This document shows positions 10,250 to 21,541 of a DNA stretch of 64,000 nucleotides, in pieces. The first letter of the stretch is position 1. The number at the start of each line of letters is the position of its first letter. The stretch spans positions 1,984,001 through 2,048,000 of the forward strand of contig CP137323.1 of NCBI GenBank assembly GCA_033182465.1, written 5' to 3'. Below the pieces are notes generated by a model that searched no databases, was not told the origin of the DNA, and saw only the letters and a program-made list of their open reading frames with translations. A program made the translations under genes and the position numbers. Source of the DNA: Sanghuangporus weigelae. Lineage: Eukaryota; Basidiomycota; Agaricomycetes; Hymenochaetales; Hymenochaetaceae.

Positions 10250-13148
10250 TTAGGAATCAGCAGGGATAGCAGCTGCGAAAGTCTGTGCGCCGCAAGCGTT
10301 CTCTAAGGAAGCAACGGCGTCATACTGTGGTGGAGGTTCGCCTGCCTCGCTCTCCTCACCAGCAACGAGGCGAGCGAATTGTGTGTTTCGTCTGTACAGC
10401 GACGCCAGATCGGCCGGCACTTCGGAGGAAAGGCGAGAAAGCGATTGGCCGCCGGAGGGAGCGCGGCCTGGAGGTGATTGTACTTCCATGGTAGAAGGAG
10501 TTTCGTTATAATCGAAAGGGCGGAAAAAGGCGTGGAAAGACGAGTGGTGGGAAGTGGAGGAGCTCGCGATAGGACCGGTTGTCACTGGCGGAAGTATCGC
10601 CGGTTCCGTCGCCTCAGTCTCGTTTTTCCTCTGCTCGCAGGGACAAGTTTGTGTTCCAGGGTAGGAGCTCAGCTCAAGGCGCGAATAGCGGGGTAAGGAA
10701 GTCCAATCTGGATTGCATCGGCACTGAACATTTGATGAGTCTAAGCTGTGTGCCTCAGGGACAAAGAAAACGTACCGAAAGAATATGTAGGGGAGTTTGC
10801 ACGACAATATCGAAGTGTTTTCGGCGCCCAGTCTTCGCGTCAATAAACTGGTCATCACCTCTCTCGACACGGAACACGATCTTTAAGATATGTGCGATCG
10901 CAATATTACTGCGCTTATGCTTGTTCGTGAAGTGCATTAACGAGCATGACTTGGGCAACTGCAGCAGAGCCTGGATCGACCAGGGGCCAGGACCCATCAA
11001 AGAGGAAGCAGCCTCAGACTCATCTTCCGCGTCGACGAGTCCACGTAATGGCGAAGACGTGAAGTCAGAAGCCAAAGGAAGAACAGGAGGGCCATCTTTT
11101 TCGTGATAACGACAGGATAGCAGCTCAAACTTCTTCACGGCTTCCGCTCGAGCGACCTGCTTAAATTGAGTATAATACGTAATTTTTTCTGTAAGTCAGG
11201 TGAGAGACGTTCATGCATAGAACAATGAGGCAAAAACGCACCTTCGATAAAAGCCGAAATTCGGAATATTTTTATCTTCGCAATAGGCATGAACGTGATA
11301 TGTATAGGAATGGAGGAGCCAATTGGGAAAGATCTGCCGGAAATAATGATCAAGTAGTGCATCTGTGAATCCCATTCGCGTTGAACAACGATATTATCCG
11401 TCTCGTCCACGTCGTCTTCCCCGGGAGACGCGATCAAGGTAACTTCGCGAGTTGCACTTAGTCGATGCGTGAAAGCTCCTGGCCGGTGCACTACCGCCTT
11501 CAGACGGTATTTCACGGTGCCAAAGGCGCACTCTAATGAAGGAGGGGAGTCTCCTGGTATCGCAAAAGAAATGGGGTATGTATAAGTTCCTAGTCCCTTC
11601 GTCAGTTGAATGGTACGCGATGGATCAAAATATCAGACCTTTCCGGAATTCCTTCCAACTATCCCCTTCACCAGCTTCCGGACTCAAACCAAGAGCATCA
11701 GTGATTCGTCCTAGTGTTGACTTCTCCTTTTCCTTGTGCTTCCCGCAATCTTCTTCCCGAGACCTTCGCCTGCCACGTTCATCCTCAGAATCAATGACGT
11801 GCTCTGCTACACCATTAGGAGCGCGGTTTGTCCGACTACCCTCAGGGCTGTGATCTCTGGATGCGGTAGGTGTTGTCGCTCGCTGCTTGCCTTCTCGGGG
11901 TCGAGAATTCGAGCGTACTCGCTCCTTTACGGCGTCGAGAAGAGCATTACTAACCATCGCCAGACTGAACCGCGCATGTCGGCGACCCCGCTCTCGATGC
12001 GGCGAAGGAGACAATATACGAGCTTCTCCATCAAGATCGCGACTCTGTGAAGGTAGTATACTTAAGCTATTGTTTGCGCTGGTGGTAGTGCTATTCCCAG
12101 CAGAGTGGTGAGAAGAAGTGTGGGAAGGAGGTCGATGAGAAACGACGAGTGGTGACGCAGGGGCGGTTGAAACGGAAGGAGTGCGTGAAGCCGTAGGAGT
12201 ATTACTCGGACGTAGTGCAGGTAAGCGCGGCCTACCGCGACTCATACTTCCTGCATCCGGTGGCTGATCTTGATCTTCATGGGATACGTGTCGCGAGAGA
12301 GAGTCTTCTGCGATTGAAGAGGATGATGACTGTGGCTCAGAGCTTTCGCGAGACGGATGAGGCACCTCTGCAAAACGATGAGCGTTTCTGGAGACATATA
12401 GTATTCCATTAGGACGTACCATTTTCTTCTCTCGTCCCTGAGATGTTGCTCCCGTTCGAAACCCATGGCGAGGCTCGCTGTGCCATGTGCGGTGCTGCCA
12501 TTGTGATCGACGGGCTACTTTCATGCGTACGCAAAGAACCAGGCCGCGTGTTCGGTGGGGAGTAGGGTGGCGTAGGTAAATCGTCCGAGAAAGCACGACG
12601 AATGAACTGGTAGTCCATGCTAACTCGTCTCCTTTGAAGGGGGAAGGCCGGAGAACCAGAAAAGTGGGATTGATAGCTGATTTCTTCGTTGCTGACCGCC
12701 TCTTCTTCAATTTCCTCATGGTCAAAAGCGAGTCCTGGTCCAACCGACGCAGTTCGTCGTCCCATATCCATCTGGACTTTCCCTGCCCGAAAAAAAACTG
12801 TTGTTGCTGAGAAGATATCGTGCTCTTCCGTCACCTCTAACTTCCGCGCCCCCGCACCTATGCCATTTAAGATATTTTGATAACTGAAAGAACACAAGAC
12901 GAACCTTCAGGCCAAGTAACAACACTCTTCCCTTCCAATGTAATCTCAATGCTACTTATTTTCGTCGGTTTGTCCAGCGATAGAGTGAGGAGACCCCTAA
13001 GCATTGCCGGCGGCGCTTCTCTTGTCGTACATCTTCCAGTTACCGTCGTCTCTGCGGATCCTCGAAGAAAGACCACGGATTCGGTGAGACGGATGCTAAG
13101 ACTGCTTTTGGGCGCCATCGAGCCAGTGTTCGTCGTCGTCGTCGACAA
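10250..13148 (-). CDS. Alpha-arrestin / arrestin-related trafficking adaptor (ART)
   Basis: ARTs recruit Rsp5/NEDD4-type ubiquitin ligases to plasma-membrane transporters and so trigger their endocytosis. I read six exons: 12905-13148, 12420-12857, 11639-12367, 11242-11589, 10776-11188 and 10250-10723. All have GT-AG introns and consistent phase, giving 881 aa. The N-terminal arrestin fold starts at about residue 14 (SIRLTESVVFLRG, then LEGKSVVTWPEG). A long disordered Ser/Pro/Arg-rich linker of roughly 350 residues follows. It contains the conserved helix NALLDAVKERVRS and the block KEFRKGTYTYPISFAIP. The arrestin C domain follows (CAFGTVKYRLKAVVHRPG, FKQVARAEAVKKFELLS, VQTPLHILSCRCNPDW). 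Near the C-terminus, around residue 850, is a PY motif (PPPQYD), the expected WW-domain ligand of the ubiquitin ligase. PTPPYSPP in the linker is a weaker candidate. The start at 13148 is the first Met before the domain. Confidence 0.87.
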
Positions 13149-13806
13149 TCACGAAAGAAACACGGAGAGTCGCCGGCACTCGTTCCGAGACTGCATGTGA
13201 AATAATAAAGGAGAGAAAAATGATGAATTATTTGCCATGCAACTCGTAATATTTCATCAGGACTCGCCTCGAAACAGCCCTTGATGAGACTGAATTTCTG
13301 GTGTTCGTACGGTCCAGACAGGAAGAGATTAGAGAACGATAGCGAAGAATGATTCGATAAGTCCGAACCGGGAAGGCCGCATTGGGTAAATTCGTATCAC
13401 GTGCATCGATATCTTCTTTTTTTCTCTCCTCCGCTCCGACTCCGAAGTTGATCCACACGGGTAAATTTAGCTCGAACCTATCAACTGATACCACTGATGC
13501 CCGTGAATTCGAAACTTTGCAAACACTACGTCCGGCTTCGTCTACTTACCACTCTGTAGATCATCAAAAATATAGCTTTCGTTTTATTGGTATCATTACA
13601 GTAATTCACCATTACTCCAAACACCAATCTGAAATTCCATATCCCTGCCTCCTGCCACAATATACTTCTAAGAATTTTGTATGGTTGTGAAGCCACATAC
13701 TTAAAGTACATGTATGATTTTTTTCAGCCCAGAAAACACTTTGGATGAATTTACAGAGAGGAGGGAAAAATGAAGGGTTCTCGAGCTAAAAACCACTACT
13801 CCAAAC
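13149..13806. other. Intergenic region upstream of the ART gene
   Basis: Holds the presumed ART promoter and runs to the edge of the LTR cluster at 13,807. The minus-strand open frame at 13,228-13,494 lacks motifs and splices to nothing I can see, so it is left uncalled. Confidence 0.5.
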
Positions 13807-16800
13807 TGTTAGGACCAGTACTTTCAGGCAAGGTGGTTCGTCCGAGCATACCAGAACAAGTCCCTGCTTACTCCTTCGGTTGATAATTGATTGGAGATAG
13901 AGCGAAGGTTATAGATGTACTACTTTAGAAGTGAGCTATAGGCTCAAGCTTGACCTTAGTAGTAGAGCAGAGTTTCAATCAAGGGGTACAGTTCTCGATT
14001 GAGAGTACAAAATAATTTTGCTGAGGGACAATGCCCCGCTCAGCTGGCACTTAAATAACGTATCTACTGAATACTACCGACTACCTATTACTACCGACTA
14101 CAGCCTTGCTATTGGCCTAGACAATATGTTTTCCCTGACACCAGTACTCTACTCTGGCACCAACACCAATATTTTCCTCTCGTGTTGAAACACCATATTT
14201 CTGCCACATTAGGAAGGTTTGTTTGAGTCCTACCACCCTGAGGCTTCGAGAAGCTTCTTCCGTGCTTCCTTCGATCACCATTGTTATCACATGTTAATCT
14301 CTGCTTATCTTTTCCCATGATGCTGCTTTGTTTATCAGGCTGACTTTCCCTGATCGTACGCTCCGTTCCTGGGCCGAGCTTCTGCTGCTTAATCCTCGAT
14401 CATGGGGGAGATAGTGATACTGGGGTTCAAGATCGGCAATACCTGCCGATCTTCTTCCGGCGGCTGTGTATACTCTGCTACACTCCTTCTGTGCCTTGCC
14501 ACGACTTCGATGTCTGATAGTTGTAGTCCCACGCCCGTGGTTAACCGTAGCCTCTGTCCCAAGTGCTCACGGCTATACCACTCGTCAACTGTAATTACCC
14601 CTGGCTCTGACGTCCGCCAAGCCTGCATCAAGTGTTCTATCGCTTCTTCCATAAGATGTTTGATATCCGAAGGCGGCTGTTTGTAAACAGGCCAATCAAC
14701 TTCCACTGCCGTGTGAGCACATAAGGTCTGGTGTCGATGCTGATTGATCCACGCTCGCACACTGAACTTCAATGCATAGATATCCCTATCGCTAAGCCAT
14801 ATGAATACCTCATAGTCGTATGCACTCATTCTGCAGTTCAATAATGGTTGGTCTTCTGTTCGTTCCGAAGGTCCGGGCTTGTGCCGAATCTTGACATCGG
14901 CTGCCTCCCCAATGATTAACTGTTCCGTGAAGTTCTTCATGAGCCATTCCAAGAGTACCCAGCTTCATTGGTAGGCCAAGTAACAATTGGCGCATACCAA
15001 GCTCTCGTGTACAAATCTTCTAGTTGCACCACGCCGATAATGTCTTCGTTGCAGGAGTTCCGTATACCTTGCGATATTCCTTCCTTCCATCGCCACCAGA
15101 CCACGTTCTGGTGGAGGAGTATGTCCAATGTGCATATTAGTTAATCCTAGTTGCAAAGCATTAGAGTCCTCCGAGTCTTCTCCAGACGATGTGTGATCCA
15201 CCACTCGTGAATCGTCACCACTGTTCTGCCTTAGTAGCCTTTCGAAATAATCTTGATTTGGCATCGCAATTTGGTGTGTAAAATGTCTTTGCCCACACCG
15301 CTGTAGCGCACTGGCCCCTCCTGTGCCAGGACACTCATACTATGGCTCCCCCTATACTGCAGATACCATATCCCAGCACCGCTGACACCTCAGAGTGTGA
15401 GGGCATACTCCTACTGCACTCGAGACACCATTTGAGCACGTTTCCACTGATTCCAGTACACGTACTGTACTGCGGCGCCCTCCTATGACCCAGATCGATC
15501 CGCCGATGGCTCCCCGACACTCAGACAGGTCCGCCGACAGCTCCTACCCAGCACCAGGCACTATAGGACACATCCCCCAGTGACTACATGCCGCCGATCT
15601 TATGATTTATCATACGTACAGCCTTGCGGCGACTCTGGATGCCTCCGAGTCGGCCCCCCTTGGCGCCGATCAATGCGGCGGACACTCAGACATCCTCAGG
15701 TACCCTCGCCGACGCCTCCTACAGCTTACCAAGCAGTCCCCCATTGTCTAGGGAGCTATATATTGTCATATGTGCTTACATGCCTCATTACGATGTATCT
15801 GCCACCAGTCCGGCAGTCCCCCACAGCACTGCCGCTCCGGCCACTCATATTAGCCACTAGGGATCGCCCACACTCTGTATTGAGTGCCGCCGATGCATCG
15901 GACACCTCAGGGACATCGGCTGATGCGCCCTTTGTCTCATATACGCGATATCAGCCTCCGATCATCGGTTCCGAGGTTTCCCGACTTCCCCCTGACGCGG
16001 CGGCCCCCATTAGACCATGTATGGAAGGTAGGCATGTGGTACATCGGTGTGCCAAGCCACCGACTCGCGCCGCCAAGCCCAACTCTGCCGGCGCCTGTAT
16101 TATTGCAGATACTCGATATTCCATGCTATTGGATGCCTCCCTCACGTTGCCGCTCTCAGATTTCACCTGGGCGCTCCGGCATCGGCCCTTGGCGACCCAG
16201 ATGACTCAGGAGATGTTGTCAGACAGTAGGATGTGTCGGCGACAGCAGTAGAGTATATATAGAGCTTATACTAGCTTGTAGACAAAGGGATTCCAAGCCG
16301 AGCAAGGATTCCAAGCCTAGCAAGGATTCCAAGAGCATGTACCAGACCGAGCGCCAGAGTTCGAGATATCCCTCACTCTGAGTCTCCCCTCATGTACTGA
16401 GCCTCCCCCTTGACTATATACTATCCTTGACATCTCCTCTTGTTTGACTCCACATTCTACTTGCCTTCACCGCCTCCGGTACGCCTCTGCCACTCTGACG
16501 TTCAGTGATCCGGCGCCCCTCTATTCGACGTCGGCGACCCTTCGGCGACCCAGGCTTCTCATCAGACTCCCCTTCGGCGTCCTTTCCAGCCTTTCACTCC
16601 AGTTTATCCCATATATTGATCTTATACGGTCTTTTCCTTTCATCTATCGCGTTTACGCTACTGCGGCGGATTCCTGCGGCCTCCCCCTCAGTCCGGCACC
16701 CCTCTATTCGACGTCGGCGGCCATCCGACGACCCAGGCATCCTATCAGACGACCCAGCGGCGCCTTCTCCAGCCACTCACTCCATTTTATCCTTTATATT

Positions 16801-17116
16801 CATCTTATACGCTTCATACCTTCCTGTGGCCGAGTTTATACCACGTCGGCAGCCTCTTGTGATCCCCCCTTTTGAGCGGCGGCCCTATTATCCTATTCCC
16901 TTTATCCAGCGGCATCCTTAGACCCATCCATTACGTCTCCGACGGTTCCTGGCACCTGCCGGGTAGTAGGTCTTTGAGAGTCTGATAGCGTCGGCATCCC
17001 ATTTTTGGAGGTCCCTTCATACATTCAGCACCCTTAGTAGGACGGACATCTGTAGCACCTTCAGATACGACACCGCCGACCGACACCGCATTAGGTGATC
17101 CACAATTTTTGTAACA
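13807..17116 (-). mobile_element. Solo LTR of Ty3/gypsy family A, interrupted by a family B LTR
   Basis: Read on the minus strand, the element begins TGTTAC at 17,116 and ends CTAACA at 13,807. It has the same termini as the 3' LTR at 40,962-42,484. Without the inserted B LTR and its duplicated 4 bp it is about 1,522 bp, against 1,523 bp for that LTR, so it is full length. It contains the long LTR-borne reading frame (about 14,389-15,264) also present in the other A LTR. No direct duplication flanks it (left AAAC, right GTTG), so it probably arose by recombination rather than as a simple solo insertion. A fossil. Confidence 0.8.
15302..17085 (+). mobile_element. Solo LTR of family B, copy 1 (1,784 bp)
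   Basis: Starts TGTAGCGCACTGG and ends CGACCGACA. It is flanked by the 4-bp duplication CCGC at 15,298-15,301 and 17,086-17,089. Removing it and one duplication leaves a continuous family A LTR, which proves it inserted into that LTR. It has a TATA-like stretch (GTATATATAG) about 950 bp in. GC-rich open frames inside (for example 15,580-16,251) recur in every copy, but I see no protein motif in them. Confidence 0.85.
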
Positions 17117-20005
17117 GTTGTGCTGCTTGAGCTACTTCTCGAATTCGTTGAGCATGTTCAAGTATGTTCCTTGAGGTAGTCTCTGTTGTCTGTACCGATG
17201 TGAGTATAGCCGCGTAGGTACGTTGACTTGACTCGATCATCTGTCCTAGTTGGAGTAGGGCTTCTTGCAGGTTATGGATGTCTTGAACAATCCTTGGTTG
17301 ATCTAGAGCTGTCCTGTTAAGCTCTCCGACTCTCATCTCAATCGTCTGTAGTTGTTGTTCCTGAGCAGTAATCCTGTTTTGGATGGCGTTAAGCTCTCGG
17401 TCAAGTACTCCATTTCCGTCTATGACCCGTTGATTGAGTGCTCCTGCTGCTCGATCTAATTCCAGAGTATATCTCTCTAGCGCTGCTACTAGAGCTCCAA
17501 GTCTTTGAGTAGTTGCTTCGAGTGCTTCGAATCAATCTCCTACTGCTGTCGCGTATGCTCCACTTGGTAGACTGTTTGACTGCCCTGTGTTTGCAGTTCG
17601 TTCTTCCAGTCATTCAACCCTTTCTTGTAGTCTCCTGATCACTGGTGGATACAATATGCTGTGGTTCGTTGTTGTATATAGTATGTTGTGATCGCTTTCC
17701 AGACTACATAACCTGTTGGTGATGTGTTGAACTCGTTCGTCGAGGGATCTAGGTGTAAATCTCATTTGATTATCATTTATTTGTTTGCTCATTCGATGAC
17801 CGTTACTTCTACCATTGGTGTTTCCTGATCGGTTCATGAACTTCGTTTCTCGCTGTAGCGCACTGGCTCCTCCTGTGCCAGTACACTCATACTATGGCTC
17901 CCTCTTACTGCAGATACCATATTCCAGCACTGCCGACACCTGAGAGTGTGAGGGCACACTCCTATTGCACTCGGGACATCATTTGAGTACGTATCCATTG
18001 ATTCCAGCACACGTACTGTACTGCGGCGCCCTCCTATGACCCAAATCGATCCGCCGATGGCTCCCCGACACTCAGACAGGTCCGCCGACAGCTCCTACCC
18101 AGCACCAGGCACTATAGGACACATCCCTCAGTGACTACGTGCCGCCGATCTTATGATTTACCATACGTACAGCTGTGCGGCGACTCTGGATGCCTCCGAG
18201 TCGGCCCCCCTTGGCGCCGATCAATGCGGCGGACACTCAGACATCCTCAGGTACCCTCGCCGACGCCTCCTACAGCTTACCAAGCAGTCCCCCATTGTCT
18301 AGGGAGCTATATATTGTCATATGTGCTTACATGCCTCATTACGATGTATCTGCCACCAGTCCGGCAGTCCCCCACAGCACTGCCGCTCCGGCCACTCATA
18401 TTAGTCACTAGGGATCGCCCACACTCTGTATTGAGTGCCGCCGATGCATCGGACACCTCAGGGACATCGGCTGATGCGCCCTTTGTCTCATATACGCGAT
18501 ATCAGCCTCCGATCATCGGTTCCGAGGTTTCCCGACTTCCCCCTGACGCGGCGGCCCCCATTAGACCATGTATGGAAGGTAGGCATGTGGTACATCGGCG
18601 TGCCAAGCCACCGACTCGTGCCGCCAAGCCCAACTCCGCCGGCGCCCATGTTATTGCAGATACTCAATATTTCATGTGATTGGATGCCCCCCTCACGTTG
18701 CCGCTCTCAGATTTCACCTGGGCACTCCGGCAGCGGCCCTTGGCGACCCAGATGACTCAGGAGATGTTGTCAGACAGTAGGATGTGTCGGCGACAGCAGT
18801 AGAGTATATATAGAGCTTATACTAGCTTGTAGACGAAAGGATTCCAAGCCTAGCAAGGATTCCAAGAGCATGTACCAGACCGAGCGCCAGAGTTCGAGAT
18901 ATCCCTCACTCTGAGTCTCCCCTCATGTACTGAGCCTCCCCCTTGACTATATACTATCCTTGACATCTCCTCTTGTTTGACTCCACATTCTACTTGCCTT
19001 CGCCGCCTCCGGTACGCCTCTGCCGCTCTGACATTCAGTGATCCGGCGCCCCTCTATTCGACATCGGCGGCCATCCGACGACCCAGGCATCTCATCAGAC
19101 TCCCCTTCTGCGTCCTTTCCAGCCTTTCACTCCAGTTTATCCCATATATTGATCTTATACGGTCTTTTCCTTTCATCTATCGCGTTTACGCTACTGCGGC
19201 GGATTCCTGCGGCCTCCCCCTCAGTCCGGCACCCCTCTATTCGACGTCGGCGGCCATCCGACGACCCAGGCATCCTATCAGACGACCCAGCGGCGCCTTC
19301 TCCAGCCACTCACTCCATTTTATCCTTTATATTCATCTTATACACTTCATACCTTCCTGTGGCCGAGTTTATACCACGTCGGCAGCCCCCTGTGATCCCC
19401 CCTCTCAAGCGGCGGTCCTGTTATCCTATTCCCTTTATCCAGCGGCATCCCTAGACCCATCCATTATGTCTCCGACGGTTCCTGGCACCTGCCGGGTAGT
19501 AGGTCTTTGAGAGTCTGATAGCGTCGGCATCCCATTTTTGGAGGTTCCTTCATACATTCAGCACCCTTAGTAGGACGGACATCTGTAGCACCTTCAGATA
19601 CGACACCGCCGACCGACATCGCCTGATGCTTCAGGGTTATTGTTCCTTGGTGCTGTTAACCAAGTAGTTCCTTTCTCGTCGAATGTAGCAATAGTGGAAG
19701 GGACTGCTGCTACTTTCGTGGTTGTTGTTTGCATGCTCCCAACTGCAGGGCTACCAGATGTCTTTACTATTAGGTACACTTTGTCGTTGTAGGGGTTATG
19801 ATAGTAGATGTGTGATTTAAGTGAATCAGGTTTGTCGTTCTCCAGGATGTGCACTTGTCCTAGGGATACAATATGGGTACTAGTCTCGAAACTAGTGACA
19901 TTAATAGGGACTTGAGGTCGACGGTCCTTGCCTCGGTAAAACACTAGCTAAGAACCTTGCCCGTGAGAGGTGGTGGTAAAACTAGTGAGTGATCTTTCAA
20001 TCCAA
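17117..20005 (-). mobile_element. Internal fragment of a Ty3/gypsy-like element (5' accessory-ORF region)
   Basis: A minus-strand remnant in two blocks (19,623-20,005 and 17,117-17,853) separated by a B LTR. The right block encodes a FYRGK motif that also occurs in the 5' reading frame of the large element (near 27,080). The left block is coiled-coil-like (LQEALLQLGQMIESSQRTY). It therefore appears to be the 5' accessory region of a related element. Broken, with no pol region attached. Confidence 0.55.
17854..19618 (+). mobile_element. Solo LTR of family B, copy 2 (1,765 bp)
   Basis: Same termini as copy 1 (TGTAGCGC...CCGACCGACA), flanked by the 4-bp duplication TCGC at 17,850-17,853 and 19,619-19,622. 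It is inserted in the minus-strand internal fragment. Near-identical to copy 1 over most of its length, so insertion was comparatively recent. Confidence 0.85.
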
Positions 20006-21541
20006 TGTTAGGGAGTAGGCCCAGGATTTGAAAGGATCCGTTCAAAAACTCGCATCAGGATCGACGCGATCAGCAGATCCACACGATCAGCTTTCCAAAC
20101 GCGACCAGTAACCAAGCCAGCTATCACGGGCCCAAGCGATTGAACGGCCTAGGCAACAGTAACCCGTTACCACCCGAGCGCTAGAAGCACCGAAGCGGAT
20201 ACGTAATCCCGCTAATAGCTAACACCGCCGACCGCCTATTACCGCGGACCACCACTCTAACGCCGCCGACCAAGTAACCCAAGCGACCTCGATCAAAAGA
20301 AGCGATCAAACTTCTTAGAAGTCCAGAAGCACAACTACTAAAGCCTAAACACTAAAAGGCTAAAGGCTAATAAGGTTTATGGAGACCTCACTGGCATTTC
20401 AGCACTGTCAAGTCTGTGCACGAGTTTACATGGTCCTCTATGAAGTATACTACATAGTATGCACGGCAACAGTTGGTACGCATGACTGTCACATCGAAAC
20501 CGAGCGACACCTTCAGGATACAATGCATTCCAATCCACCAAACCCAATAGTACCCAAGAAACGAGAGGAACTCACGATCACAACTCGGACCCCTCAAACT
20601 GCGAACCCGATAACTTGGAGAATGATTGGATGGTATAGACCGGAGTTGCACGCACCATGTCCAGCATCTACGATACAGGCAAACCTTTATTTACCAAGAG
20701 ATGCGAACCTGGAGACCAAGCAATTACAACTCCTTATACAATGAAGGATATGGCATTACATTCGAGACATACGATATGAAGGCAAAGCATGGCTAGTCAC
20801 CAGAACCCAGCAGAACCCGCCAGCAGAGCTTATGCAGTTCATGATATGCCTTGGACCATACTCTACACCGACCCGACACCTTAACACTGACGTGCAAGTT
20901 ATGCTTACCCTCGCTGGACCTCGAGATGAATTCCGAAGAATCACATACTGAGCAGCCTACATCGCTCCAAGGGCAAAGATGCCACTCAATGATGGCAATG
21001 ACATCATTATGGAGTACTGACAGTGGAGCATTCCATATCGGAGCACCACCTCTATTGTCTCAGTCAGCAACTCCAAAGAATTCTGTCATAGTGGAGACGA
21101 CCTTACAAAGATTGGAGCAAAGTGGAGCGAAGCACAGCAGGATGACAAAGGAACAGATGTAATGGTGGAGAAAAGTGGAGTAAAGTGGAGACAGGATGAG
21201 TAAGAAATAGGACGTAAAATGGAATATCTGGGAGCATAAATAGTTGTAGGATTAGGCCCTCATTTCCCCATCTTTCGATCCTCTTAACACACTGGTGTAA
21301 AGCTTGCCCTACAGCGAGCTATTACTGTGTGCTTTGTACTATCACGCCTCTTGGAAATCCCAATCTGCTTTACTATCACCTCGTATCTGAAAGCATCCAT
21401 AACTCGAACAAGCGACTAAGAAGGCTAGTAAGGGACCGCGTGGTATAGCCAGACGTGGGTAGATAAGATCACCTCTGCACAACACACCGCTGCTTAGGCA
21501 AAAGGATCGAACCGGTGTAACCCCGGGCCTACTCCCTAACA
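20006..21541 (+). mobile_element. LTR of family C (1,536 bp), left arm of a giant inverted repeat
   Basis: Begins TGTTAGGGAGTAGGCCC and ends GGGCCTACTCCCTAACA, so its 17 terminal bases are inverted repeats, far longer than the usual few bases of an LTR. It contains an LTR-borne reading frame starting at 20,379 and a TATA-like site (GCATAAATAG) at about 21,233. No direct target duplication is evident. An inverted second copy follows directly. Confidence 0.7.

Noticed and set aside
15580-16251. Long open frames conserved in all family B LTRs
   Set aside because: Low-complexity, GC-rich translations (Pro/Ser/Arg) that stay similar only because the LTR copies are nearly identical. Several frames on both strands are equally open, unlike the family A and C frames.
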